A stretch of DNA of 64,000 bases from Polyangium spumosum (lineage in GTDB: Bacteria > Myxococcota_A > Polyangia > Polyangiales > Polyangiaceae): the NCBI RefSeq assembly GCF_009649845.1, contig NZ_WJIE01000017.1:1-64000 (forward strand), read 5' to 3'. The position numbers and the translations under genes are program-made. Below the pieces are notes generated by a model. It made no database searches and was not told the DNA's origin. It was given only the letters and a program-made list of their open reading frames with translations. Positions 1-8,472 of this stretch are shown here, in pieces (position 1 is the stretch's first letter; the number at the start of each line of letters is the position of its first letter).

Positions 1-19
1 GGGGGGTCCCCCCGAACTC

Positions 20-38
20 GGGGTCGCAGAGCGACCCC
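20..38. terminator. Small perfect hairpin at left edge
   Basis: An 8-bp perfect stem (20-27 and 31-38) encloses a 3-nt loop. It lies 124 nt beyond the stop codon of the leftward gene that ends at 162. There is no T-run on either side, so the terminator role is only plausible. Bases 1-13 form a second short GC palindrome. Nothing else is recognisable in 1-161. Confidence 0.3.
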
Positions 39-161
39 TCGGACAACAGGACCCACCCCCCCGCGCCCTTCCCCGCCTCCCCCGCGCCGATGGGGTGCAG
101 GTCAGGGGGGGCGGGCTGGGCGGAGGGTGAGGCTGTGGTCCGGAACGCGAGGGGCTCGGCG

Positions 162-2861
162 TTACTTGAAGTTCCCCGAGAAGAACGAACCGACGTTGAG
201 CCCCAGGGTCAAAAGGAAGTGGTGGGCATACTGGGGCGAGACGCGGGTGTCGTACTCGTAATAAGCGCCGAACGCGACCTTCGAGCCGAGCTGGCTCGAA
301 GACGCGTCCAGCACGGGCAGCGTCGCGGCCACACCTGCCAGAAACGTCGGCGCGAAGCTCGCGTCGCCGAGGTTGATCAGGTTCATTCCGACCTGGACCC
401 CGGGATTCAAGGGCCACGGGTTCACGCCCTCGTCCTCGCAAAAAGGCTCCAGGGTGAAGAGCAGCCCGGCGCGGGGCGTGACGTATTGCACGCTCGACAA
501 TTGCTTGCTGTGCCGCAGCTCCGTCGGCGCCGCCGGGGTGCGGAAGCCCGACACCGGGACGAAAGCGGTGACGTAGGTGCGAAACGGAAGAACCTGCCAC
601 CCGAAGGGACCGCGGGGGCGAAGGTTCGCCGCAAAGCGTAGATTCGTGTGCTCCCGGGACAGGAGCTCCTCGAGGATCTTGTCCTTCGTCGCGCCCCGGT
701 ACAACGCGTCGCCTTTGACCTGCGCCGCGATGCGCGCCTCCACGCGATAGAGCCCCTTCGCGTCGTTGTCACCCGGGGGCGCGTCCAGCTTCATCCCTGT
801 TTTCGGGCCCGTCTGGTGGTCCTGCAGAGACCAGATCTTCTCGACCTTCTCCACGCCGTCGCGTTGCACGGTCACGAGGACGCTCTGGGGACCGAAGAGC
901 GCGCGCACGGCGCTGAACTCCCTTTCGGCACGGACCCGGATCTCGCACTTCCCATTGCGCACGTCCTCGTTGTTGATGGCCCGCGTCTGTCCATTCCAGG
1001 CGACTTTCTCGGAGCCGTCGCAGCTCACCTCCAGCAAGTTGCTCACCGGCAGCGGCACGCTCTCGCGGCGCGCCTTCGTCGCGAGCGTGACGTCGAGCTC
1101 CAGCAGCGGCTCGAATCGGTTCGCCACGAGGATCGGCCGGGGATCCGAATCCTTCTGCTCGTAGGTGCGGATCACGCGCATCAGCGCGAGCCGCGGCCGG
1201 ATCGGGCGTTCCGTCTCCCGGATGACGTCGAAGGTGATGTTCTCCGCGCCGTCGAGGAGGACACGCCAGGGCCAGGCTTGCTTCACCTTCGAGCCCGCCT
1301 TGGGCTTCTCCTCCGGCTTCTCCCCTTGCGGCGCCGGCTTCGCCGCCGACACTTGCGGGGGCTTCGGCGCCGGCTTCGTTGCCGGCTTCTTTGGCGATGT
1401 TGGCGTCTTCGCCGTCGGCGACGCGGGTTCCTTGCTCTCGCTTTTCGGCGGCACGGTTTCCTCCACGAACAGCCGCTCGGCGTGATCGTAGTAGACCTCG
1501 TGCACCGTGGGGTTCGACGCTACCACCCACACGAACTCCTCGTGTACGCTGACCTTTCGTTGCTTGACGACCTCGCGAACCTCGGGGACCTCGGGGACCT
1601 TGGGGACCTCGGGAGGCAGGCTCGGGTCGATCGGTATCCATTGCTCGATGCCCTGGGGCCGGAGCTTCGCCGGGATCGAGAGCTTCGCCGTGTTGACCAC
1701 GAGGTATCGGTTCTTGTCCGGGGGGTCCGATCCCTGGAGGGCCATCGGGTTCACCACGGCGATCCCCTCATCGACCTCGCCGGATGCGCTGTCGAAGTAC
1801 GACTGAAATTTGGATATTTTGGGATCATCGGAGCGTCGCAGGCGATAATCGACCTTCAGCTTCCCCTCCACGCGAATCGACTCCAGCACCTCGAGCGAGG
1901 TCACGCCGAACTTGCCTTCCGCGCCGAAGAGTTCGACCTCCTGCATGCCGAGCGGCAATGCGGTCGGCACGTCCCGAAGCACGTAGGTGGAGTAAGAATC
2001 CTGCACCTGCTCCGCGCGAATGTCGTGCGCGCCGAGCCGCACGTGCGTGAGCCCATACAAACGGGATCCGCAGTTCCCCGATGCGTCTCCGGGCGCGGCC
2101 TCGAAGGAGATGTTCTGCAATGACGCTCCACGGACGAGGCTGGTCACGTGTCCGCGTGGCACGAATCGGCACGTGTCGATGTTCACGTGCACCGTGGCGG
2201 CGAGCTCCTTCGAGTTGGCCTTGGTGTACTCCATCTGGATGCGACCGCGCTGAATGGGCTCGCTGAAGCGGAACACGACGCGCTCATCGCGCACCTCGAC
2301 CTCGCACTTATCGACTTGCTTGTCCACGCCCACGGGCGGCGTGCTCCATGCCTTGCAGGTCGGGCTCATCCCCAGCTTGTCGAGGGCGGGACGGGCCCAC
2401 CCGACGAGCTTCGCCTCGTACTTGTCGGGCGAGACGATGAGAGGCGCGAACATGGTGGTCCCCGTCGTTTGCGTCGTCACGTCGACGACCTCCCAGCTCT
2501 CGTCGGCGACGTTGTCCCCCGCCTCCGTCGTGCAGAGGGCCATGCCGGTCTGGGAGATCAGGCCGATGAACCCGCCGTTGTCGCGCAACGCATTCTCATA
2601 CGTGGCCTTCGCGAGGATCCCGCCCGTGCTGACCAACCAACGTGGCGCATACCTGTCATTCGAGATGCTGCATTGCTTGTACGGCGTGCCCGCCGTCTGC
2701 ACGAGGACCGCGGTCGCCGTGAAGCGGGAATCGACGCGCACTTCGATCTTGGCCGTGCCCGGCTTCTTCGAGGCAGCCTTGCCGCCTTCCTGCGCCGCCT
2801 GCACGACGCCGGCGGACGCACAGAGAACGAGCAATGATATCCAGGGACGATTCCACTTCAC
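162..2861 (-). CDS. Large exported protein of unknown function with barrel-like C-terminus
   Basis: Encodes 899 aa. The GTG start at 2861 is chosen because a strong GGAGGTG lies 5 nt upstream and a typical Sec signal peptide follows (short basic start, hydrophobic core, cleavage near VQA-AQ). The open frame extends further upstream, but there it reads out-of-frame Arg-rich repeats of the neighbouring gene. The mature part has no domain I can name. A Lys/Pro/Ala-rich linker lies at about residues 464-524. The last 150 residues alternate aromatic and small residues and end in an aromatic residue near the C-terminus, as outer-membrane barrels do. The start overlaps the stop of the upstream gene (GTGA), so the two are probably translationally coupled. 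Envelope location is inferred; function is unknown. Confidence 0.75.
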   Translation of the reverse strand: MKWNRPWISLLVLCASAGVVQAAQEGGKAASKKPGTAKIEVRVDSRFTATAVLVQTAGTPYKQCSISNDRYAPRWLVSTGGILAKATYENALRDNGGFIGLISQTGMALCTTEAGDNVADESWEVVDVTTQTTGTTMFAPLIVSPDKYEAKLVGWARPALDKLGMSPTCKAWSTPPVGVDKQVDKCEVEVRDERVVFRFSEPIQRGRIQMEYTKANSKELAATVHVNIDTCRFVPRGHVTSLVRGASLQNISFEAAPGDASGNCGSRLYGLTHVRLGAHDIRAEQVQDSYSTYVLRDVPTALPLGMQEVELFGAEGKFGVTSLEVLESIRVEGKLKVDYRLRRSDDPKISKFQSYFDSASGEVDEGIAVVNPMALQGSDPPDKNRYLVVNTAKLSIPAKLRPQGIEQWIPIDPSLPPEVPKVPEVPEVREVVKQRKVSVHEEFVWVVASNPTVHEVYYDHAERLFVEETVPPKSESKEPASPTAKTPTSPKKPATKPAPKPPQVSAAKPAPQGEKPEEKPKAGSKVKQAWPWRVLLDGAENITFDVIRETERPIRPRLALMRVIRTYEQKDSDPRPILVANRFEPLLELDVTLATKARRESVPLPVSNLLEVSCDGSEKVAWNGQTRAINNEDVRNGKCEIRVRAEREFSAVRALFGPQSVLVTVQRDGVEKVEKIWSLQDHQTGPKTGMKLDAPPGDNDAKGLYRVEARIAAQVKGDALYRGATKDKILEELLSREHTNLRFAANLRPRGPFGWQVLPFRTYVTAFVPVSGFRTPAAPTELRHSKQLSSVQYVTPRAGLLFTLEPFCEDEGVNPWPLNPGVQVGMNLINLGDASFAPTFLAGVAATLPVLDASSSQLGSKVAFGAYYEYDTRVSPQYAHHFLLTLGLNVGSFFSGNFK

Positions 2862-3493
2862 GATCCACCTCCCATGCCCCCGCCGCCGCCGCTTCCGCCG
2901 CTCCCCCCGCTCCCGCCGCCGCCGCCGCTCCCCCCGCTCCCGCCGCCGCCGCCGCTCCCCCCGCTCCCGCCGCCGCCGCCGCTCCCCCCGCTCCCGCCGC
3001 CGCCGCCGCTCCCCCCGCTCCCGCCGCCGCCGCCGCTCCCCCCGCTCCCGCCGCCGCCGCCGCTCCCCCCGCTCCCGCCGCCGCCGCCGCTCCCCCCGCT
3101 CCCGCTTTCGCAGAGCTCCCTTTGACCGGACGCGATGGTCTTGCCCTCGACGTCCTCCTTCTCGACGCAGTCCGGCTCCATGCCCTCCTCTTGCATTCCG
3201 AAGGGCTCCTCCAGGTACCGGAACTTCGAGGGGCAACTGTCGTCGGGTTTCGCGCAATAGCGCGTCGCGCAGACGCAGATCTCGCCCGTCCCGGCGCAAT
3301 AACGAAGAATGTCGGGGTCCCCCTCGAGCGGCACGCCGCATTCGAAGGGTTGTTCGGTCCCACGACACGTGCTCTCGCAGCTCGCGCCTGCGAGCCCCAC
3401 CGCCAGCGCCACCCAGGCGCTCCGCGTGAACCAGCCGGCCCACCGTCGAGCGGGGCGCCGCGACGCGGCGCCCGCCCTACCATCCGTTTTCAT
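2858..3493 (-). CDS. Exported Cys-rich protein with Gly/Ser repeat tail
   Basis: Encodes 211 aa. The ATG at 3493 follows a GAGGAG nine bases upstream. An N-terminal basic and hydrophobic export signal is followed by a Cys at about residue 38 in a weak lipobox (AGASC), so it may be a lipoprotein. The middle part has many cysteines in short spacings and suggests a small disulfide-bonded domain. The C-terminal third is built of seven exact GSGGSGGGG-type units plus partial ones, encoded by a 27-bp tandem repeat. Its stop overlaps the start of the following large exported protein. Gly/Ser linkers are common in myxobacterial lipoproteins, but they usually sit behind the lipid Cys; here the linker is at the C-terminus. 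Function unknown. Confidence 0.7.
   Translation of the reverse strand: MKTDGRAGAASRRPARRWAGWFTRSAWVALAVGLAGASCESTCRGTEQPFECGVPLEGDPDILRYCAGTGEICVCATRYCAKPDDSCPSKFRYLEEPFGMQEEGMEPDCVEKEDVEGKTIASGQRELCESGSGGSGGGGGSGGSGGGGGSGGSGGGGGSGGSGGGGGSGGSGGGGGSGGSGGGGGSGGSGGGGGSGGSGGSGGGGGMGGGS
2899..3105. repeat. 27-bp tandem repeat, seven exact copies
   Basis: Seven perfect 27-bp units run from 2899 to 3087, followed by a partial copy to about 3105. They encode a nine-residue Gly/Ser unit on the minus strand. No spacer sequence separates the units. The perfect identity suggests recent expansion, and the copy number is likely to vary between strains. Confidence 0.9.
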
Positions 3494-3603
3494 GAAGCCC
3501 ATCTCCTCGATTCCGTGAAAAGTGACAAAGCGCCAGCTCTGCAACGAGCAGGCCATGACACCCGGTGGACGGAATCTCGGGAGATCTGGTGAGGAGGACT
3601 GGT

Positions 3604-3628
3604 GGGAGGCGCAAGGCTTGCGCCTCCC
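3604..3628. terminator. Perfect 11-bp stem-loop between leftward genes
   Basis: Arms at 3604-3614 and 3618-3628 are perfectly complementary with a 3-nt loop. It lies 59 nt beyond the stop of the leftward gene 3687-4310 and 111 nt upstream of the next leftward gene. A terminator is the simplest reading, though no T-tract follows. The rest of 3494-3686 shows nothing clear. Confidence 0.5.
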
Positions 3629-3686
3629 CTCGTGATTTTGCGCCGGGGCCGGGAGCCTCGGGTGGGAGCGCGGGCGGGAGCTCGGT

Positions 3687-4310
3687 TCAGCCCTCCCCCT
3701 GCTCCTCCGCCCCCGGACTCGCCCGCAGGTGGATCCGCTTGTATTCCTTCGACGCCGGCCCGTGCACCTCGCGCACCACCCGCTTGAACGACAGATACTT
3801 CTCGTACGCCGGTCCATACGCCGTCGCGCGGGCCGTCTTTGCGTTCGCCAGCGACGTGTTGGCCTCGACCGATTCGCGGATTTCCTTGATCACCTGGGGC
3901 GCGCTCTGGCCGAATTCGCCCGTCACGATGTCGTCGGCCCACGGCGCGCCGAGGTGATCGTCCACCGCGTCGAGCAGGTCCTCGAGCGCGTTCACCTTGT
4001 CCGTATCGGTCGGCTGCCGCTTCAGGGTATCCGGCACCGAGAGCGTCGGCACGTACGCCAATGCAATCGCGCGCGCCTCGCGATAAGGCTGGTCGATCGC
4101 CACGAGCGCCGCATTCGCCTCCGCGCCCTCCTTGCCCGCCGCGCTCTCCCCCGCGAGGACGGACTTGTGCGCGGCGAGAAACGCCTCGCCCGCCCCCTTC
4201 AGCACGTCCCCATACACCCGCGACACCACCGGCCGCGCATTCATGTCCTCGCCGAGCTCCTGGCAACGCGTGAGCAACCGATAGAACCGCTTGTAGTCAA
4301 TCGCACCCAT
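3687..4310 (-). CDS. Soluble helical protein of unknown function
   Basis: Encodes 207 aa. The ATG at 4310 has GGGAGG about nine bases upstream. There is no signal peptide or membrane segment. The sequence is rich in Ala, Glu, Lys and Leu and predicts as mostly helical throughout, with a basic C-terminal third. I recognise no family motif. It is flanked by a hairpin downstream and a long repeat-rich non-coding stretch upstream, so it is probably monocistronic. Function unknown. Confidence 0.65.
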   Translation of the reverse strand: MGAIDYKRFYRLLTRCQELGEDMNARPVVSRVYGDVLKGAGEAFLAAHKSVLAGESAAGKEGAEANAALVAIDQPYREARAIALAYVPTLSVPDTLKRQPTDTDKVNALEDLLDAVDDHLGAPWADDIVTGEFGQSAPQVIKEIRESVEANTSLANAKTARATAYGPAYEKYLSFKRVVREVHGPASKEYKRIHLRASPGAEEQGEG

Positions 4311-4834
4311 CAGAACATCCTCCCGACCAAACAGCGTGTGCTGGTTCGGTGTGGACGGTACCAGAAAATCCGTGAGCCGGGCGGCAGAACCGTGCTGCTG
4401 TACACGATGGGCGTGGAGGCGTACCCGAAGGCGGGGCGGACGTGCAGGAGGCGAGGCGGGGCGCGGAGGAGCGAAGCGCGGGCGCGCGCGAGGAAAAAAC
4501 TCGTCCGTGGGAGCAAAACGCTCGGAGGTGAGGAGCAAAACGCAAACGCGCAGGAAGGAAACGCAAACCCGTAGGAGCGAACCGCAAACCCGTAGGAGGG
4601 TTGGCGTGTGATGTAGCTACCTTTACTCGATGTGCAGGAAGCAACCGCGCGGGGGCGAGGAGCAACGGCACGGGCGTTCGAAGGGCCGGCGCGTCGGTTT
4701 CGTGTGGTCGTTTTCGTGAAGGGCGAGGGCGATGGCGTGTGGTCCGGGGCGCTTCGGGAGGGGCGGCGGGAGGGGCGGGTTGACCGAGGGAGTGTGGGTG
4801 GGGTAACGTGGCGGGAGTTTCGGGGGAGGCGTGG
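4311..4834. repeat. Non-coding stretch with degenerate ~21-bp repeats
   Basis: No credible gene lies in these 524 bases. Between about 4420 and 4690 a degenerate repeat of about 21 bp recurs. The clearest pair is at 4560-4600, where the unit CGCAAACCCGTAGGAG is seen twice. Decayed units containing AGGAGCAA or GCAGGAAG continue on both sides. It lies between the divergent genes 3687-4310 and 4835-5065, so it could hold their control region, but I see no clear promoter. Confidence 0.6.
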
Positions 4835-5065
4835 ATGCGCGCTCGACTGCTTCTTCTGCTCGGGGTTGCTACGATGGTGATGGGGTGCAGGCACGCGACC
4901 ACGCCAGACTGCAAGAGCCCCGCGTGGTGTGCGGAGCAGACCCCATTGTGCCACAACAGTTGCGGCAACCGAGGCGCCGCGCCGAATTGCAGCTCGTGTT
5001 GCGAGGAGATGCGCAAGCGCTGCGAGAACTGCGAAGGGCCCTTCAACTTCGGCGACTGCGATTGA
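4835..5065 (+). CDS. Small Cys-rich lipoprotein
   Basis: Encodes 76 aa. The ATG at 4835 is preceded by GGGGGAGG at good spacing; an in-frame GTG 27 bases earlier lacks this. The signal peptide ends in a lipobox-like VMGC. The mature chain of about 55 residues contains eleven cysteines besides the lipid Cys, including an adjacent Cys pair and several CxxC spacings, so it is probably a small disulfide-stabilised extracytoplasmic protein. It lies 17 bp before another lipoprotein gene, probably co-transcribed. No family recognised. Confidence 0.65.
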   Translation: MRARLLLLLGVATMVMGCRHATTPDCKSPAWCAEQTPLCHNSCGNRGAAPNCSSCCEEMRKRCENCEGPFNFGDCD

Positions 5066-5082
5066 CCTTCGAGGAATGCACC

Positions 5083-5463
5083 ATGCGAACGTTACTCATC
5101 CTCATCGCCGCCGTCGCCGCCTCCGCCTGCGGGCGTTCGGAGTCCAACCAGTTCACGCTCGAAGCCGGAAAGGTCGCGCGCGTGGAGAGCTGTCACCTGC
5201 GGATGGACCATACGGTCCTCCGAGACGACGTCCATTATGCGGCGCTCGCGTACACGTGTGACGTGCCCGCGTCGGCCCTGAACGAGAAGAGCTGGTGGGG
5301 CGACAAGCCCCAGCCCCTGGGTTTCTCGATGAACTTGGGCGACTGCCTTCCGCTGGACACGGCCTATTATTGCGTGGAGGCGATCGAGGAGGGCAAGGCG
5401 TCGCTCGAGGCGACGTACAAGAAGCCGCGGAAGGCCGAGCAACACCTGGAGCGGATCCGGTAG
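5083..5463 (+). CDS. Lipoprotein of unknown function
   Basis: Encodes 126 aa, ATG at 5083 with GAGGA upstream. A short signal peptide ends in SACG, giving a lipid-modified Cys at residue 16. The mature part contains four further cysteines and looks like a compact periplasmic domain with no motif I recognise. It follows the Cys-rich lipoprotein by 17 bp and faces the fur-like gene, with a hairpin between them. Function unknown. Confidence 0.7.
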   Translation: MRTLLILIAAVAASACGRSESNQFTLEAGKVARVESCHLRMDHTVLRDDVHYAALAYTCDVPASALNEKSWWGDKPQPLGFSMNLGDCLPLDTAYYCVEAIEEGKASLEATYKKPRKAEQHLERIR

Positions 5464-5483
5464 CGTCCCCCGGAGGCGCTACC
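5459..5483. terminator. Hairpin between convergent genes
   Basis: A 7-bp stem (GGTAGCG at 5459-5465 and CGCTACC at 5477-5483) encloses an 11-nt loop with an inner TCC/GGA pair. It overlaps the stop codon of the rightward lipoprotein gene and ends 2 nt before the stop of the leftward fur-like gene, the expected place for a bidirectional terminator. Confidence 0.5.
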
Positions 5484-5485
5484 CC

Positions 5486-5932
5486 TCACGCACACCTGTC
5501 ACACGTCCCGCGGAACTGGATCTCCAGCCCCTTCTTCCGCAGCGCCCGCGGGATCCCCCGCGTCGCCTTCACCTCGACGATCTCGTCCGGCAAACACGCC
5601 ACCTCGCCGCAGCTGTTGCAGACGAAGTGCGGGTGCGTCCCGCTCTCGTGCTCGCCGCCTTCACGCACGAGCTCGAAGCGCCAGACGTGATCCCCCACGT
5701 CCGTGCGTCGCACGAGGCCGACCTCCGTCAGGTCGATCAGGTTGCGGTAGATCGTCGCGCGGTCCCAGCCCTCGGGCGCGAGCTCGGCGCAGAGGTCGCC
5801 GTGGCTCACGGGCGTCTTCTGCGCGAGCAGCCGGCGGAGCACGGCCAGGCGCGGCGCCGTCGCCCGCAAGCCCTTGTTCCGCACGAGCGACCGCAACTCG
5901 TCGATGCTGGGAGGTTCCGAGGGACGCGGCAT
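5486..5932 (-). CDS. Fur-family metal-responsive repressor
   Basis: Encodes 148 aa, the usual length for Fur, Zur or PerR. Residues 10-85 form the winged helix, including the typical ATIYRNL segment of the recognition region. Then come HPHFVCNSCG and a terminal CDRC, the two CxxC pairs that hold the structural zinc. Which metal or peroxide signal it senses cannot be told by eye. A TAGGGA ends six bases before the ATG and may be a -10 element of a very short-leader transcript. The 232-bp gap to the divergent DUF4139 lipoprotein gene would be a natural site for its operator, but I found no clear Fur box there. Confidence 0.9.
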   Translation of the reverse strand: MPRPSEPPSIDELRSLVRNKGLRATAPRLAVLRRLLAQKTPVSHGDLCAELAPEGWDRATIYRNLIDLTEVGLVRRTDVGDHVWRFELVREGGEHESGTHPHFVCNSCGEVACLPDEIVEVKATRGIPRALRKKGLEIQFRGTCDRCA

Positions 5933-6164
5933 GCCTTGTCCCTACCCCGACCTCGGCCCCGTCGCAATGGGGACAACGGAGAAGGCGCAACGCGGATGCT
6001 GTTGCAGATGTCCACCCCGTGTAAGGAGATGGCCCCCCTCGCCGTTCTTTCTGTCTCGAAGCCGCAGGAGGCGGTTTACCATCCCCAGATCGTTGGGGCG
6101 GGTCGTTCGTCGAAGGGCGTTCGGCGCGCCGCGCGCCGCCGGCTCCGCACGTAGAGGTCTCCCG

Positions 6165-8387
6165 ATGAAAAAGATTCTGGCTCCGATCGCGCTGCTCCTG
6201 CTCTCGGGCTGCGCCAGCAAGGCCACGAGCTTCGTCAAGAGCGACACCACGCTCGGTCGCGTCGTCGTCTACCGCAACGGCATCGCCTACTTCGAACGTT
6301 ACGCCGAGATCGACGGCGACGCGCTCCGTCTCAGCGTGCCCGGCGACAAGATCGACGATTTTCTGAAGTCACTCACCGTGACCGACGCGACCACGGGCAA
6401 ACCCGCCCCGATCGCCTACCCGACCACCGGCCACGCGCTCGCCGGGCAAGAGCAGAACCAGCAACAAGCGCAGCAGAACGGGAGCGGAAACCTCGTCAAC
6501 ATGGAGATCCAGCTCCAGGGGCCACGACCACACAAGCTCCTGCTCTCGTACGTGACCGAAGCGCCGTCGTGGAAGCCGAGCTACCGCGTCTCCGTCGGCA
6601 AGGACGGCAAGATGAAGGTCGAGGCCTGGGCCATCGTCGACAACACCTCCGGCGAGGACTGGAACAAGGTCAAGCTCGGCGTCGGCTCGAGCTCGGCCCT
6701 GTCGTTCCGCTTCGATCTGCGCTCGGTCCGCATGGTCCAGCGCGAGACGCTCCAGTCGAACGATCTCTTCGCGCAAGCGCCGCCCATGGGCGGCTCGACC
6801 TACGCCGGGCAGCCGTTCGCCCCGGGCATGCCGGGCAAGGGCAACCGCGTGGTCGCCGAGCTCGACGACGCCAAGCTCGCCGCAGTGGACGCGCCGCGCG
6901 ACGAGGAGCGAAACATGCCGGTCGCCAAGGCCAACAAACGCGGCATCGCGCAAGGCACGTTCGGCGGGCTCGGCGGCGGGCGCGCAGCAGGCGCCGCCGC
7001 GCCCACGAAGCCCGCGTCTCGACCGATGGAGCCGTGGGCGGAGACCAAACCGAAGGACGACTCGGGGCTCTCGCGGCTGGCGGCGCAGTACAGGAACTCG
7101 CGAAGGCAGGTGGTCGTGGAGGGCTTCGCCGACGGGCGCGACGGCGACAAGTACGGCGCTTCGCTCGATCGGGCGAACCGCGCGCGCGAGCAGCTCATCC
7201 GCGCCGGGCTCGATCCCTCGCAGGTCGTGGCCGTGGGCAACGGCATGCAAGCAGGCCGCGCAGGCGGCGTGCGGATCGTCGAGGCGCCGCCGGAAGAAGC
7301 ACAACAAGCGCAGATGCAAAACACCGCGACGCTCGACCCAGGAAAGGCCGCGAGCGCCGAGCCGATCGGGACGTCGCACTTCGAGTCGCCCACGCCGATG
7401 ACGGTGCCGCGTTTGATGAGCGCGATGGTGTCAATCCTGAACACGGAGACCGAAGGCGCCTTCGTGTATTTCTACGATCCCGAGAGCACGCGCGGAAATT
7501 CGGCGTTCCCGTTCCGCGCGGTGCGCCTCAAGAACCCGACGGACTCGGTGCTGGAGAGCGGGCCCGTGACGGTGTTCGGCGAGGGGCGGTTCATCGGCGA
7601 GGGCATGAGTGATCCGATCCCGGCGCGCTCGTTCGCGTTCGTGCCCTTCGCGCTCGATCGGCAGATCGTGGTGGAGCGCAAGGACGAGACGCGCGACGCG
7701 ATCGCCCGCATCCTCAGCGTGCAGCGCGGCGTCTTCTCCACCGAGGTGAGGCACACGAAGAAGAAGACGCTCGTCATGACGAACCGCCTGCAGGACAAGG
7801 CGACGGTCTACGTGCGGCACACGGTCGCGCCCGGGTTCAAGCTGTCGAAGGCGCCGCCGTCGCAGGAGCGGTTCGGCGAGTCGTACCTCTTCAAGATCGA
7901 GATCCCCGCGGGCGCGAAGGTCGAGGTCGACATCGAGGAGGAGACGCCGCTCTTCAAGAGCACCGACATCCGGAGCAACGTCGGGATGGAGATGGTGCGC
8001 GTGCACCTCTCGTCCGCGGCCGTCGCGGGGCCGCTGAAGGAGTCGGTGACGAAGCTGCTCGATCTGCAGAAGGAGATGGCGAACCTCGAGCAACGCATCA
8101 GCTCGTCGCGCGAGCAGATGGCCGAATACCGGCAGCGGCTCGACGAGCTGCACGCGCAGATCGTGACGCTGAAGGTCGTGAAGAGCGGCGGGCCGCTCAT
8201 GCAGAGCCTCGAAAAGAAGATGCAAGAGGTGAGCGACCGGATCTCGAAGGCCACGATCGATCTCGTGGCGCTGCAAGAGAAGCTCATGCTCGCCCGCATC
8301 CGCTTCCAGGACGGCGTCTCCGAGCTCTCGCTCGAGAAGGAGACGACGGGTGCGGACACGAAAGACCCTGCGGGGACGAAGATCTAA
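6165..8387 (+). CDS. DUF4139-like lipoprotein with an OmpA-like insertion and C-terminal coiled coil
   Basis: Encodes 740 aa. The ATG at 6165 starts a lipoprotein signal peptide ending in LLSGC. The segment after the Cys and the region from about residue 415 to 610 resemble the mucoidy-inhibitor/DUF4139 group (RVVVYRNGIAYFER at the start, later paired beta strands). Between them, at about 313-364, is a piece resembling the OmpA C-terminal fold: VEGFAD, then a helix with RANRAREQLIRAG, then VVAVGNG. A Gly/Ala/Pro-rich linker precedes it. Residues 625-730 are heptad-rich and predict as coiled coil. An anchored periplasmic scaffold is inferred; real function unknown. Confidence 0.75.
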   Translation: MKKILAPIALLLLSGCASKATSFVKSDTTLGRVVVYRNGIAYFERYAEIDGDALRLSVPGDKIDDFLKSLTVTDATTGKPAPIAYPTTGHALAGQEQNQQQAQQNGSGNLVNMEIQLQGPRPHKLLLSYVTEAPSWKPSYRVSVGKDGKMKVEAWAIVDNTSGEDWNKVKLGVGSSSALSFRFDLRSVRMVQRETLQSNDLFAQAPPMGGSTYAGQPFAPGMPGKGNRVVAELDDAKLAAVDAPRDEERNMPVAKANKRGIAQGTFGGLGGGRAAGAAAPTKPASRPMEPWAETKPKDDSGLSRLAAQYRNSRRQVVVEGFADGRDGDKYGASLDRANRAREQLIRAGLDPSQVVAVGNGMQAGRAGGVRIVEAPPEEAQQAQMQNTATLDPGKAASAEPIGTSHFESPTPMTVPRLMSAMVSILNTETEGAFVYFYDPESTRGNSAFPFRAVRLKNPTDSVLESGPVTVFGEGRFIGEGMSDPIPARSFAFVPFALDRQIVVERKDETRDAIARILSVQRGVFSTEVRHTKKKTLVMTNRLQDKATVYVRHTVAPGFKLSKAPPSQERFGESYLFKIEIPAGAKVEVDIEEETPLFKSTDIRSNVGMEMVRVHLSSAAVAGPLKESVTKLLDLQKEMANLEQRISSSREQMAEYRQRLDELHAQIVTLKVVKSGGPLMQSLEKKMQEVSDRISKATIDLVALQEKLMLARIRFQDGVSELSLEKETTGADTKDPAGTKI

Positions 8388-8409
8388 CTCCGCCGGGGTG
8401 CTTGCCATC

Positions 8410-8439
8410 TTTACACCTTCTCCCGGAGGGCTGTACGCT
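8410..8439 (+). promoter_or_regulatory. Candidate sigma-70-type promoter
   Basis: TTTACA at 8410-8415 and TACGCT at 8434-8439 are separated by 18 bp, 33 nt before the ATG of the DUF898 gene. The match to the vegetative consensus is fair. The Gly-rich start of that gene has no strong ribosome binding site. Confidence 0.4.
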
Positions 8440-8472
8440 CGCCCCTGACTCGCAAACAGGGACGGTGCACGG

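Noticed and set aside
2899-3105. Looked like a CRISPR-type repeat block
   Set aside because: Units are contiguous with no spacers and encode a Gly/Ser tail in frame, so it is a coding minisatellite.
2862-3443. Extension of the first large gene upstream to 3443
   Set aside because: That part of the frame reads Arg-rich repeats in the wrong phase of the neighbouring Gly/Ser-repeat gene. The GTG at 2861 has a strong ribosome binding site and signal peptide.
5933-6164. Fur box in the divergent gap between the fur-like gene and the DUF4139 gene
   Set aside because: No convincing GATAAT-type palindrome is visible; only AT-poor sequence and short chance repeats.
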